Below are positions 23,901 to 37,400 of a DNA stretch of 64,000 bases, one piece after another. Location: contig JAMKCF010000001.1 in NCBI GenBank assembly GCA_023634235.1, positions 4,591,140 through 4,655,139 on the forward strand. Direction: 5' to 3'. Each line of letters opens with the position of its first letter. Position 1 is the first letter of the stretch. The notes below the pieces were generated by a model that saw only the letters and a program-made list of their open reading frames with translations, was not told the origin of the DNA and did not search any database. The translations under genes were made by a program, and so were the position numbers. Origin of the DNA: Pisaster brevispinus (Eukaryota; Echinodermata; Asteroidea; Forcipulatida; Asteriidae).

Positions 23901-26900
23901 TACCTACAAAACCTCATCAATCCAAATTACGTTGTGGTGCTGTAATTGTAATGCTTTATAATCTCTTGAATTTACAGCTTTTTGCACTGTTTACTGGGAA
24001 CCTGTGTTTTGAAGGGTGATTCCTTGAAAAAACAGCCTTTGGATTCAAATTTACAGTGTAAATAAATGGCGTGCTGTTAATAAACAATTAGTATGACATC
24101 TATTTACATGCAAAACTTCGTCAAATCAAAATAACGTTGCAATGCAGCTGTAATTCTGCAGCCAAAAAAACCCTTGTTATTTTACAGGCTTTTTTTTAAA
24201 AAGTGTAATACATAGGTTGCGAAGCGCTTTACTAAACGTTAGAGAATAAACACAATTTGTAGTAGCTTATAACAAAAGCAAATTAATTATCGTGCGATAA
24301 CATTGATTAATCGACTGCCACTGTTTCTCTCAAAGTTCCAAAAGCAATATCTCAATTAAAAGACATTGTTTCGTTTCTTAATGAATTAACAAGTGGTCTC
24401 GGATCCGAATTTGTAACCAATCTTTACATCGAATCGTGCAGTAACCGCGTAAGATTATTGTTATCTTACCGGGGTGGAAGATGAGCCCGATGGGTCCACT
24501 ACCGTAATACTGTAACTATCGGGGTTGCCATCAGTTTGGTTTTGTTGCCAAGAAAGAGCGAGAGACGTTGCAGTAATCGAAGTGACTGTTATTGCGTAAT
24601 CACTGGGGTCTTCCGCTGCTGTCCAGATTGATGAAATAATGACTCCATTAATTGAGTTAATTAAAAGTAACAGTGGCTTCTTTCATAGCTCTCATATCTG
24701 ATTCTCAGTGACACTCAAGGTGCTTCAACATTTAGTATTTTCCTGCAAGATATGAGGGGCTTCGTTTGGAGTATGAGACCTACTACTTAACATAGCACCA
24801 TGTAATGGTTTACGAGGTACTGTGGCGCAATATTCTGCAAATCAAACCAGGAACACCCGGGGCGAACCCCTTCTCTTTTCGATAAGTGCACTGGTCTTTT
24901 TTTACGTGCGTTACACAACGCACGGGCCCAATGGCTTTACGTCCCATCTGAAGGACAAAACAATCATGGTTAATTGTCTCGCTTAAGGACACAAGTGTCA
25001 CGACTGGTACTCGAACCCACACTCTGCTAATTGGAAAAACCAGAGATTGAGTCCCGTGCTCTTGTCCGCTTGCTTTAGCGGATAAGATGTTGGGGGGGGG
25101 GGGGGGGTAAGTAAACCTCCGTATTCGGGAAATAATGGGTTGCGCTTCGTAAAAAACACCATGCCCGGCTTGTGGCAGAGGGTGCCACCTACATGTTTCC
25201 TCACTTTACCATAAAATTCTTTAATAGCAGGCTTTACCTTTGGTTTAATTGAAAAGAACAAAACAAATAAATCACAAATCCAAAACGAAGCCGTTCTCTA
25301 ATCGGTAGCCAATGATGATCCCTGACCAAGTGGGTAACACTTATCTAAAAGCGGTCGAGCATACCAAAGGAGCTGCACTATTTTGTAATCTTTGAACTAT
25401 GTTCAATTCTTGTTACGTAACACCAAACAAAAACAAAGCAACAGTCAATAAGAGAGTGTCTTAAAGCTCAGTCAACATAATGACGAATGTCCTTGTCAAA
25501 GTACCATTGAATCTCTTTTGTTACCTTGCAGCAAACTAATGAAGATATAGCAAAAATAGAGGGGAAAAAAAACCCAAAACGATTCAGAAAAGAACATGGT
25601 CAAAAATAACTATTTATCCTTACCTATGTGTATCCTTGCCGGTTCACTCCTGATAAATTGATGCTTCGTAGATAGTGGGGTGTAAATGATAGATGTAAAT
25701 TGGAAATTATACGTTGTCCCCGCTAGCAAATGGCGTAGCTTTATGGTGTGGGCTTCTTTGGGGACGTTGAACTCCTCCCCCCTTAAACCTGCAGGGGTGA
25801 GGACCAACTGATACATGTCAACTGGAGGCGTCGCTGCCGTCCATGTCAGAGTGCCACTCTGGTCACTTTTGCGATAAAAGACGACATTTGTTGGTGGGAA
25901 CGGTACTGAAATGAAAACCGTCGAAGTTGTGTTATTTGAACACTAGGTTGGAGACAACAAGAATAAGCAACGTTTCTATCATTTCATTTTTTTTAACACA
26001 ACGTTTTTGACAAAGGTACAACCGTTATTTAATGTAAAAACAAACATAAAAATTGCAGAGAGTCGACTTTAATGAGCGATTTTTTTGCGCAGCAGTTTTC
26101 TTAACCTCAAATTGTATTTAACAACTTTAATAATCCCGTGCCCAATTATAAGTATTATTATCGTGAATAACGCCGTCACGCTGCTGCAGCTGCTGTTGTT
26201 TATGTTGTTGTTGTTGTAGTTGTTATTGTTGTTCCTGTTTTGTTGTTGCGTTTGTTGTTGTTGCTGCTGTTGTTGCTGTTATTGTTAGCTGTTCCGACAT
26301 ACAGTCGGAACAGGTATTGTTTTTGTCGAGATTTTTATTATTTTTATTATTATTAGCTGTTCCGACTTACTGTCGGAACAGGTTTTGTTTTTGTCGAGAT
26401 TTTTATTATTTTTATTAGCTGTTCCGACGTAGGAGTCGGAACAGCTATTGTTTTCGTTAGGATTTTTATTTGTTTTTCTTATTATTATTCTTTATTTCCA
26501 CCCAAATGCCATAGGTTTTGTTCATGCATTTTGTTATCTCCTAAAGTCATACTAGGCTTAGTATAAAATAGTCAGATCATATATCATATTAAAGCTTAGG
26601 TCATGAAGTTATAGTAAAATGTTATTAACATAACTTAATGAATTAATTTACTCAGTTATAATGACATGAATATTTAATTAGCCAATCTTGAGACCACTAT
26701 ATCTCAAAAAGTATACGTCTGATCGTCAAACTTTTTTCGATTTTATACTTGTTGGATACTGTAAAACTGTTTGCTGGCCTAAAATGCCGGACGACGTCAC
26801 CATGACGTCATTTATTGCGCATTTTGTATCTGTGTACAAAACCCATGGCTGTAAGATTCTAAACTTGATCAAGTCCCAGTCCCGTATACGAGCGATGTTG

Positions 26901-29900
26901 TTGCGTATTTTGTACATAATAAACAGACTCTTCACGGTGAAAGACTTAGGGAAGTTTATTTTTTAACGCATATTGCACACATCCGGGCATGGCGGACTTG
27001 CAAGCGTCTTTGAGCAACGAACTCGGGCCAGCGAATCACCTCAAAACGGGTGCAGTTTGAGTTAGTTTAGTCAACACTGAAGGCCCCCAGAATTGCCAGA
27101 ACGTAGTCAGGGAGTCAAGCTGAAAAGCTAGAAAGTGAAATGGCCAAACGGACGACAAGAAGGAAAATTCCACGGGTAAGTGTTTATGATCAGAAACTCC
27201 TTGTCCGGATACTAGGCAAACTTGATTGGGCAGTACGGAATGATCCGAATGTACACACCGTGAGTCTGTGTCAATGATGGTCTTCACCGTCATGTCACTA
27301 AACAAGGACAATGCTATAAATCCCTTTGTTTAAGATAGAGTGGTGAGCTTGTTCCACCCCTTCAATGATCCTTTCTTTAGTACAAAATACAATACATGGG
27401 AATTATTAGATTTAGAAGACCCCCCTTACACACACAAAAAGTCCTGAGTGAGTGACAAATCCACTTCACTTGCAACTTGTTGTTCTATTCATCCAAGTTT
27501 AGCGTTTCAGCTACCTATTTCTCACCAGGAATATTTAAACAGGTACAAGAGAAAGGAAGTTCAACATCAATTACAAAATCGAATAATCTCCTTTGGCTAC
27601 GGAACTATTTCCCATCTTTGTGTCTTGCCCATAAGAAATACTTTAAATTTTCTATTTAAGTATTGGTCCTAGTCACATTGAAATAGAGGTTAGTAGATGA
27701 ATCGCCTTTCCAACACCCCCCCCATAACAACAAAATTATGGTGGTTTGATTAATTTATGGGTACATTTTACCAGAAAATGAGCATCTGAGGTGTCAATGT
27801 TCGCCCTCATGTCACTGAACAATGGCAATGTTAATAAATCCCTCTGTAAAATAGAGTGGCGAGCTTCTTCCATCCCTTCATGGTCGTTTCTTTGTTTCGA
27901 CATGAGAGTTAATCAATAAAAAAGGAAGGGTTTGAAATCTGTGAGATTCGATATTATGAGTGCAAGATTAAAACCCAACTTAAGATTCAATAACGCGAGT
28001 TGCGAGATACAGCTATAGAACACCACGTAGTTAGTTGATTGACCATCCTTTCCAATCCCCCCCCCCCCCCCAGGGTAAAACAATGCGGGTTTATGAAATT
28101 CTTGGTAACTTTTTAATTTGTTTTCAATAGATTGTAACATTTTGTTTAATTTCTATAAGGAAATCTGGAAGACTGGATGAAGGACTGATCCATCAACAGC
28201 TGGACCATCAAGTGCTGGACTCTCGGTGACTGAACCCTCTACATCAACTACACAAACGGATTGTTTATCGGAAACATGTATTGGTTGTTCTTCGAGTCTG
28301 AATCAGTGTTTAGGATTTCATTTAGGATTTAAAAACATCAACAGCTTCCCAACTCATGGGGTTTAGAAAATTGTATGATACCGAAGGCTAAAAAGACAAG
28401 CTAAAGGAATATGTACATTGATTATGAAACAAAGATATTTGGTTACCCAATACAAATGTTTATTTACTCTTTCAATTTATCATGAGTTGATGGTCTAATA
28501 AACATTTCACAAATTAAATGTGGATCACAACACTTTTACAAGCAACACTCTGGAATCAGTTTGCCATAGGTTTGAAAAGTGTACAAGTACACACCATATA
28601 CCAAGTCCCATATTCAATGAGGAATAGTAACATTTTGGCATGACCACCTCTGTTGGCCATCATAAAATTTAGTCAATTTCAACTTTTGGAAATATATGTC
28701 GATAAGTTTCATACTCAGTATGATATGATCACCTTTATCACAATGCACAACGATTCATTTCATAGTTCCACTGTGTAAAAGTCCCCACAACTCTGGGTAT
28801 GCCTACCCATTACTGTCAAAATGCAGTTATCGCAATGCTGTATAATAGCGTTCTTTATCATGTTTATCTTTAATGTATTGTTACAACCCTATTAACATGT
28901 ACTATGGATTTATGGAATTTCACTCTGATGAGTAAGGCAAGAAAAAAATTAATCTATAAAACAGTTTGGAGTATTTTGGCATGATCACTTTTTTGTGGCA
29001 GTTCAAAATCTAACTCTAAGTTATGAAAATGTTAATGGTGTAGAACTACTAAGTATCTTTTGTACCAGTGTGTAGTTAACAAGCACAGTATAATTTGGTT
29101 TGTTTCAAGTTTGTATTGGCTTTAGAATCAATTTCAGTTGATAAAGACTATCATTTTAGAAATTCTTAACATCTTTTCTTTCTGCAGAGTTTTGCAGTAC
29201 TCAATAAACAGTGAAACAAAGTGCAGCGAAACGTTCCTTGTTTGTTTTTGCTGTTGTTAAAGGACCTGAATTTGGGTAAACATTTAAAACAACTCCCCTC
29301 TTATCTTGACTACCGAGGGTGCTGTTGCAGTGATGTCATCTCAGGGAGCTACTTGTTTTATTTTTGTTTAAAAAAATTAATTGTGAATCCCCAAATTTGC
29401 TTGTTAGAAGAATTCGTGAGAAGATTGCACTTTGGCTTGACATAATATGACAAATTAACAAATCATTAAAGAAAAGAATGTTTATGGCGGAGAATAACAT
29501 TTTAAATTCTGTCCACTTTTTGTGAATAAACTAATTGTAAAATACCCTTAAAAATGGCAACATAAAAGTTAGAAATAACGATGAAATGGGCCACAATGGT
29601 GCATCTCCATCGATTGCATTATAAAGTAAAATTTCTTGGAACTTTTATTTTTTTTTATGAAACCTGTTCGTTCTTAGTGTGACAATTAATGATAAATGTT
29701 CACCATAAAGATACTTTTTGGCTTTTGTTTAAACATGTATATGCAACACAAAGGAATCTATTAACAATATATTAACAGGATGGGTTAATACATATGCAAT
29801 GCACTTCTGATCCTTGATATTCGATTCCTAACCGGTAGAGGACTCATTGCTTTGTGCACAGCCCATTCGATTTGTACATGAGCAACATGTAATTCCTACG

Positions 29901-32900
29901 TAGGTTTAGGGTTTTCGTGAAAATACATTGGATGGAGTTTTTTTTACCATCGTGAAATTTATTAGAATGAATGACACATTTTTGTTTACTATGACGTCAT
30001 CAGGTGTCGAATTATGGTAATTCGAAGCTTATTCATTTAAAAAATCATATCTCCTGAACCACATGTCATAAAGTCGTATAGTTAGTGTTGTTTTGTAGCT
30101 TACAACAAATGCAAAAATTTAATTTTAAAGATGACCTCACTTTGACCTTTACTTCCGGTCCAAACAGGAAGCTCAAAACTTTAACAAATCATATCTCCTG
30201 AACCACTTGTCATAAAGTCGTAACGTTTGTGTTGTGTTGTAGCATACAACACGGGTCGTTTTATGTACAATCATGACCTCACTTTGACCTTTCCTTTCGG
30301 TCCAAACAGATGATTTCTCCCGAACCACATCTAATAAGTCGTAATATTTCTGTAAACAGGCAGCTCAAAACTAAAAAAATTTATATATATCACCTGAACA
30401 AAATTCCATAAAGTCGTGATGTGTGTGTGTTGTGTTGTAGCTTACAACAATTGTAAAATTTTATTTAAAATCATGGCCTCATTTTGATCTTTCCTTCCAG
30501 TCAAAATATGAAGTTTAAATAAAAAAGTTTTCCTGACCCACAAGTCGTTGAATCATAATTTTTGTGCCGTATTGTAGCATTGAGCACACGTAACATTTTA
30601 TTTAAAAACACGACCGCACTTCAGCTTTACAGTTTGGAATTTTTGCACCGTTAGAGTCAAAAAGGGGGTATGTGATAGGTTTAGAGTTATTGTCTAAGTG
30701 CCTCATTTTCAGGGTTCATTTCAGATCCTCGATCAAACAGTGATATCCTAACACCGGAACAGCTTTGTGTTTGTTCACAGAACAAACACTTGACATCTAG
30801 TTATTATTATTATTCTTTGTTTCCACTTAAATCCCATAGCATTTGTACACGTTTTATGTATACACCTAATATCTTAATGTTTAAATGTGAAAGAGTTAGA
30901 TCCTATATTAAATTGAAGCTTAGTACATAAACTTAACATTTATTGTGATAATTGTGAAAATTCTTAATCAATTAGCCACTTTACAGCGAGGTGAATATTT
31001 AATTAGCCAACCTTGTTAAGACCATATCTCAAAAAGTGTACCGCCGATCGTCAAACTTTTTGTAGTTTTAGACTTATGAGATGCTTTAGATGTACTTTCC
31101 GGCCTTAAATCACAAACGACGTCACAATGACGTCATTTATTGCGCATTTTCGCCCGTGTACAAAACACATAGAGATAGGAAAATCAAATCCGACTTCTAG
31201 AAACATTATTTTTCAATTAAGCTCAAATTTAACGTCCTAGATTACACAAACGTCTCTGAAAACAAGTAAGATTTTATTGACCTTCAGTTTAAAAGCATTA
31301 AAACTTATCAAAACATTGTCAGTAAAAAAACCCAAATTCTCAGGCAAATTTAACGCCATGGGTACTTTGCCTATAATCTGTGAGTTTATAAATAAAAACG
31401 GACTCAAGCTTTAAACATTTTAAACGATTGAGGGCGCTATACGAGTTTAACGGTGCTCTTGCTTGCTTTTTTTTCAACTCGATCAAGTCTTAAACCCATA
31501 TGATCTGTGTTTTTGCGATTTTTGTATGTAGAGTATATTATAAAGAGTCATTCCTGCGCCGACTGACACAAGTCTACGTTCATTCCCAAGAATCGAGAAG
31601 AGTTTTCTTGCTCTCAGCGCAGAGCGACGTGTCCGCTCAGATCTTCTTGTTATTCAGCGTGAACGTTGAAAATAGAACGCCGTGTATTGGGACGATGTTG
31701 CCCGCGTGTCAGACTTGTCTGCGCTTAGGTCCCGTTCACCGGAAAACGATCTTTTAGGTTTCTTATGCAAAGGCATTACTTGAAGCTCAATCGTGAAGGA
31801 AACAAGGCTACCCATTCGCCTGAAACCACGTTTTTAAGGTTTATGTGCGAATGCATTACTTCGGGAAATCACTATGAAGCAAACAACAAACCTGTTGGGG
31901 GTTGCAATGAGGCTCGAATTGTAGCTGAATGGGGAAAGGTGTAGAAAAGAAAAATTACATTTTTCATGGGTGTGCATGAAGAGCCAAAATTAACAATAAA
32001 GTCATATCCACTATTTACTATTTTAGCCCAACAAAAACATTCAGTATTAAAAAGACACAACAAATAGTAGTGCAATAGCATAGACAAAAATTTAAATCGT
32101 CTACCAAAAAATATTATGTGCTACTAAAGCGCAATTGTAGCAAGCACTGAGATGTTATCAGCGGAAAGCAGGCGTAGTAACAGATTAATGATTCGTTTTG
32201 AAATAATAATTCGTTTCGAATTCATAATTCTTTGATAAGAGTGGCAGTTCGTGTTACGTACTAACTTATTAACTTATACCGCATTTAATATGTTATCGCA
32301 ACAAAAATAACAAACACAATATGAAAAAAGTTTTTTTTTTACACTTATGATTTTAATACAACAGCATAGACCAATCTTTACTTACTAACTTGTGAGACCT
32401 GTGGTGTGATTGCTTTACTTAGTAAATTGTGAAACCTATTCCATGATATACAGTCTTGTGTGGTTTGCGTACTAACTTTTGAGACCTGGCCCCAATTTCA
32501 TGACTCTGCTTACCGTAAGCAAAAAAACAATGCTTACGGAAGCAGAGAATTCCGTGCTTACGTCAAGCGTATTTCAGGGGTTAGCAGAGAATTACGGCTT
32601 TGTACTTCACGTAACTAGGCATTCTTCGCTTACACAGCTAGCGCAGAAATTTGACGCTTGCAAAATAAGCGGAGAATGGTGACCGTAAGCATGGATTTCA
32701 GCAGTAACCAGAGCCATGTAATTGGGCTCATTTGTTTAAATGAGGGGTAGTTCACTTTATACACTAAGTTGTGAGACCCAGGCCCAAATACATGGCTCCT
32801 ACCAAAAGCAAAGAGTCAATTTTACGGAAGCAGAGAATTCCGTGCTTACGTCAAGCGTACTTCAGGGGTTAGCAGAGAATTTTGGCTTGTGCGCGTGTGT

Positions 32901-34360
32901 ACTTTACATAACTAGGCATTCTTCGCTTACACAAATAGCGCAAACATTTGACGCTTGCAAAATAGGCGGAAAATGGGTGACTGTAAGCATGGATTTCGGC
33001 AGTAACCAGAGCCATGAAATTGGGCTCATTCGTTTAAATGAGGGAGAGTTCACTTTATACGCTAAGTTGTGAGACCCAGGCCCAAATACATGGCTCTGCT
33101 TACCAAAAGCAAATAATCAACGCTTACGGTAGCAAATTCCGTGCTTACGTCAAGCGTATTTCAGGGGTTAGCAGAGAATTTTGGCTTGTGCGCGTGTGTA
33201 CTTGACGTAACTAGGCAATTATTATAGTAAATGTTTCGCGGCACTTTTTGATTGAATTGTTTTACGCTTGACCGAACTGTTAAAATGTAAACGTTTAACC
33301 GGTTGATCGGTTGGTTAACCATGTAACCGTCACAGGCTTAGTATACATGCTTACTTGTGAGACATGTTCCTCGGTAACAAAATTTCGAGTAAAAAAATGT
33401 GAACACATCTGCAGTTGTGATCAAAAACATTGCCTCTTCAGTGCAACATTATTTGGCTCTGCTCAATCATCCTGCAAAATAAATGAGCATGTGCAATCGA
33501 ATTGTTGTGGAACGCCCTCTAGCGTTCAATGTTTCTTGCATTTAATACCTCAAGCACAGTTTACATAACAAAGACTCTGAGCCTGATTGGAAACGATAAT
33601 CATGTGCATTTCAAAGTCTTTTCAGTTATAGACTCATTGAGCATTGAAGATTGAACTAGGGTTACCGTGACCCCATGTTAACCTTTACTTCCGGGTCAAC
33701 CAGAAGTGGGACCATATCTCAAGAACTACACAATCCAATTCCATTTCTTTTCAGTTATTAGATCCTTTGAACATTGAAGATTGAACTTGGGTTACCGTGA
33801 CCCCATGTTGACCTTTACTTACGGGTCAACCGGAAGTTGGACCATATCTCAAGAACTAAACACCCGATTTTCAATTTCTTTTCAATTATAGACCCCTTGT
33901 GCATTGAAGATTGAACTTGGGTTTAATCAAAGCACAACAAAACGGAACAGCTTTGTGTTTGTTCACAAACACCTCAATGTCTAGTTGTTGTTGCTGTTGC
34001 TGTAGATGTAGTTAGTGTTGTGTGGTTGTTGTTGTTGTTGTTGTTGTGACTGTTTTGTTATTGCTGTTCTTGTTTTGTTGTGTTTGTTGTTGCTGCTGTT
34101 GTTTTGCTGTTCTCGTTGATCTTGTTGTTCTTGTTGTTGCTGTTGTTGGTATTATTGTTGTCGTTGCTGTTGCTGTTGATGTAGTTAGTGTTGTGTCGTT
34201 GTTGTTGATGTTGTTGTCACTGTTTTGTTATTGCTGGTCTTGTTTTGTTGTTTTTGTTGTTGCTGCTGTTGTTTTGCTGTTCTCGTTGATCTTGTTCTTG
34301 TTTTTGCTCTCGTTGCCGTTGTTGTTGTTGTTGTTATTGTTGTTGTTGTTGTCGTCGTCT

Positions 34361-34412
<52 letters not shown>

Positions 34413-34430
34413 TGTTGTTGTTGTTGTTGC

Positions 34431-34470
<40 letters not shown>

Positions 34471-37400
34471 GATGTGGTTGTTGTTTTTGTTGTTGTTGTT
34501 GTTGTTGTTGTTGTGCGGTTGTTCTTGTTGCTGTTGCTTCCCATAGCTTTATTAAAACAGCTTTTAGAGTATACAGTGCCTGAGGGGCACCACCGGTGAT
34601 ATAACAATAAATTATAACCAAATACCTTTTACTATTTCACCCTGTGATAACATTACTGTTTAAACTAATAATGTATTATTCTTTATCTCAATATTCCACC
34701 AATTTAGCCATTCTTTCTATACTTACATGTCCATACAGAGTCGTGAACATTCAAACCTGCAGACGTATCATTTTGCAGGATGGCATCTAACCTCAACCCA
34801 TACTCTTGAGCTGCTTCCAGGTTGCTGAACGCGTGGAATGCCCCAGCCGAGGCAGTGATGCGTACTGGGCTGCCAGAAGAGGGCGTGCCCGGTAGGTACT
34901 CCAGGCTGACTTCGTACTGCTTGATGGCGTATCCCGGATCGGGAGCGGACTGCCATTTTATCTCGAACGAACTGGTCGTGATATTGTTTATCGATACAGG
35001 AGGCAATTCTACATAAAGATGTAAAATAAAAAAATGACACTAATAAAAACTTTTGAAACGATGAGGTAATACCGTTGGCACCCATCTGCAGAGGCATGAC
35101 AGTTTGCTCACTTTTGTATCCTTCGGTGACATCAATAAAAATCTACTCACAAGCTAATATAGTGTCATGTTTTTTTGTGTGTACACAATTCCTGTCAAAT
35201 AGTCCATACCAATTGATGACAAGTGCCCTTAGACTCTACCAAACAAAAGCAACTTCGCCAAGCCAAGTGCAAGCAATTTGGCTACGGCCTTGATAACAGC
35301 CAGGAGGTGCTGTTAGCCCAAGGCAATTTATATACGATTCATGTATGATTTTTTAAAGTTCCTTGTCATTTGACTTTGTTAACAACAACCACAAAATAAA
35401 CTAAAGCTCGAGTGTTTGTCACCTGCCAAACACAAGGTATTCGGGACCACAAAAGCATGATATTTCACAAGAACAAGTTCAAGGTCCTTTTAAAACTGCA
35501 GCTTTAAGGTGATGTCACGTGATAATTCATGACGTCTTTGGGACAGGACCTTAAATTTAAAAATTAAACTTCCCAGCTTGAATCAAGCAAAGTTTCAGCT
35601 TAAGTATGCATTTCTTCTTTTTAATTTATATGTTGTAGAATATACCTTTAAGTCTACGTGACGTTACATTATTTCGATAAAGTCATTAGAACACTACCTC
35701 ACATTTTAGGTGTTACACGTCCTGGTTTGAATGCATGCGAAGGTTCAACTTGATTAAGAAAGTTTTCCTGTAAATAATTGTGTCTTCACGTGACACTTGA
35801 TGACGTCATTTTAAAGCTACCTCAATTTGTATATGTAACACATCCCAGCTTGAACAAAATATGCACAATTTGAGCTTCATCTTTAAAAACAATATGTATT
35901 CATCTTATAAAATTGCACCTTTTTAGGTGACATCACGTGACACTTGATGACGTCATTGAAACATAATCTAAATTTGTTAAAGACAAAAGCAAGCTAGTCA
36001 ACATTTGTGAAGACAACCTACCACATGGGTGTCTCAACCACACTGGTTCCTCGCTGGTTTTAGTCTTAAAGTAAAGACTATTCGTTTTATTCTTAAGTAC
36101 ATTTATTTGTTCCTTTATGTGTTGATGTTTATAGTTGGATGTACTCGTTCATACTTTTTATCTATCTGTTTAAACAACTTGCAGATGTGATGCGAGGTTG
36201 GTTATTTTGTTTAATGGAAATCGCGCAATACAAATTCGTAAAAATTGTTTTATTACATTAACTTAAAGAGAAGAGGCTGACCCAAAAGCAACAACACCAT
36301 TTCCTATCCACAAATTATAAACCTTATATCTTGATTGAAAGAGAATAAAGAAAACCCTTAGTGACAACTTTTCCAACGCTACTCTTGCTGTACAATGTTT
36401 TGATTTAGATTAAAACAATCGATGCAACCCGATATATTTAACCTTTCCATTTCAGCATGTGCGAGGCCGTGGCTAGCCATTTTTTATTTATTCTGCCAGA
36501 GTACCACAAGTGCACTTCAAATACAGTTTCTTTCAAAGACATAAGTTCTACAAATCACTTTATCCACCCAACCTTACCACAATATTTACTTCGTCCTGAA
36601 TGACGGAGAGTAAACGAAACATCGTCTGTTTGATGGAAACGATCGATGCAGTTAAAATAATGACATTAAAGTTTCTTTGCTATTGGACAATGCACGTTCA
36701 CATAGGTTTGTACACCGAATGTCTGCTTTCCATTTCGACATTGGACATTTGACATTCATAAACAAAAAGTTGACATTAACTGTACAAACCTAACTGAATG
36801 TCCACTGAATGTCTCACACCGAAATACAAAAGTAGACGATCGCTGAACAAGCTTGTGTGAATGTCCAGTGTCCACATCGAAATAACATAGTAGACATTCG
36901 CTGTAAAGACCTATGTGAATATCCAGTGTCCACATCGAAATAACAAACTAGACATTCGCTGTACAAGCATGTGAATGTCCAGTGTCTTACACCGAAATAG
37001 CAAAATTGACATTCGCGCTACAAGCCTTTGTGATTGTCTAGTGTCTCACATCGAAATAACAAAGTAGACATTCGCTGTAAAGACCTTTGTGAATATCCAG
37101 TGTCCACATCGAAATAACAAAGTATACATTCGCTGTACAAACCTAGGTGAATGTCCAGTGTCTCACACTGAAATAGCAAAGTTGCCATTCGCTGTACAAG
37201 CCTATGTGAATGTCTAGTGTCTCACACCAAAATAGAAAAATTGACATTCGCTGTACAAGCAAGCGTAAGTGAATGTCCGGTGTCCCACATCGAACAGAGA
37301 ACAAAGTAGACTTTCGTTGTACAAACCCGGACCATGTCCAAAGTGCAACATCAAACTAATTTTACTGTCATTTTCAATAGATAAACATGCCGTGACTTAC

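Larger units (their letters stand above)
26288..33984 (+). mobile_element. Block of non-autonomous Helitron-like elements in gene B intron 2
   Basis: The block starts with three tandem copies of a palindromic 5' end (AGCTGTTCCGAC... paired with GTCGGAACAG; 26287, 26355, 26417). Two separate 3' ends lie inside it, at 30767-30800 and 33955-33984. Each 3' end has a GC-containing hairpin, a 7-8 base gap, CTAG and then T, the classical Helitron terminus. CGGAACAGCT before each hairpin is the inverse of AGCTGTTCCG at the 5' end. Copy 1 is about 26417-30800; copy 2 (30801-33984) starts inside the family sequence. No Rep/helicase ORF is visible, so movement would need a partner element. Confidence 0.65.

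Noticed and set aside
31500..31757. 85-codon plus-strand frame within the Helitron-like block
   Set aside because: No Rep, helicase or other recognisable motif; short and isolated.
34022..34621. Long Val/Leu/Ser/Gln/Thr/Arg homopolymer frames
   Set aside because: They are artefacts of the TTG/TCG microsatellite, open in all frames on both strands.
36770..37335. CRISPR-like spaced repeats
   Set aside because: Units drift along their whole length with no unique spacers, and the DNA is eukaryotic; it is a minisatellite.
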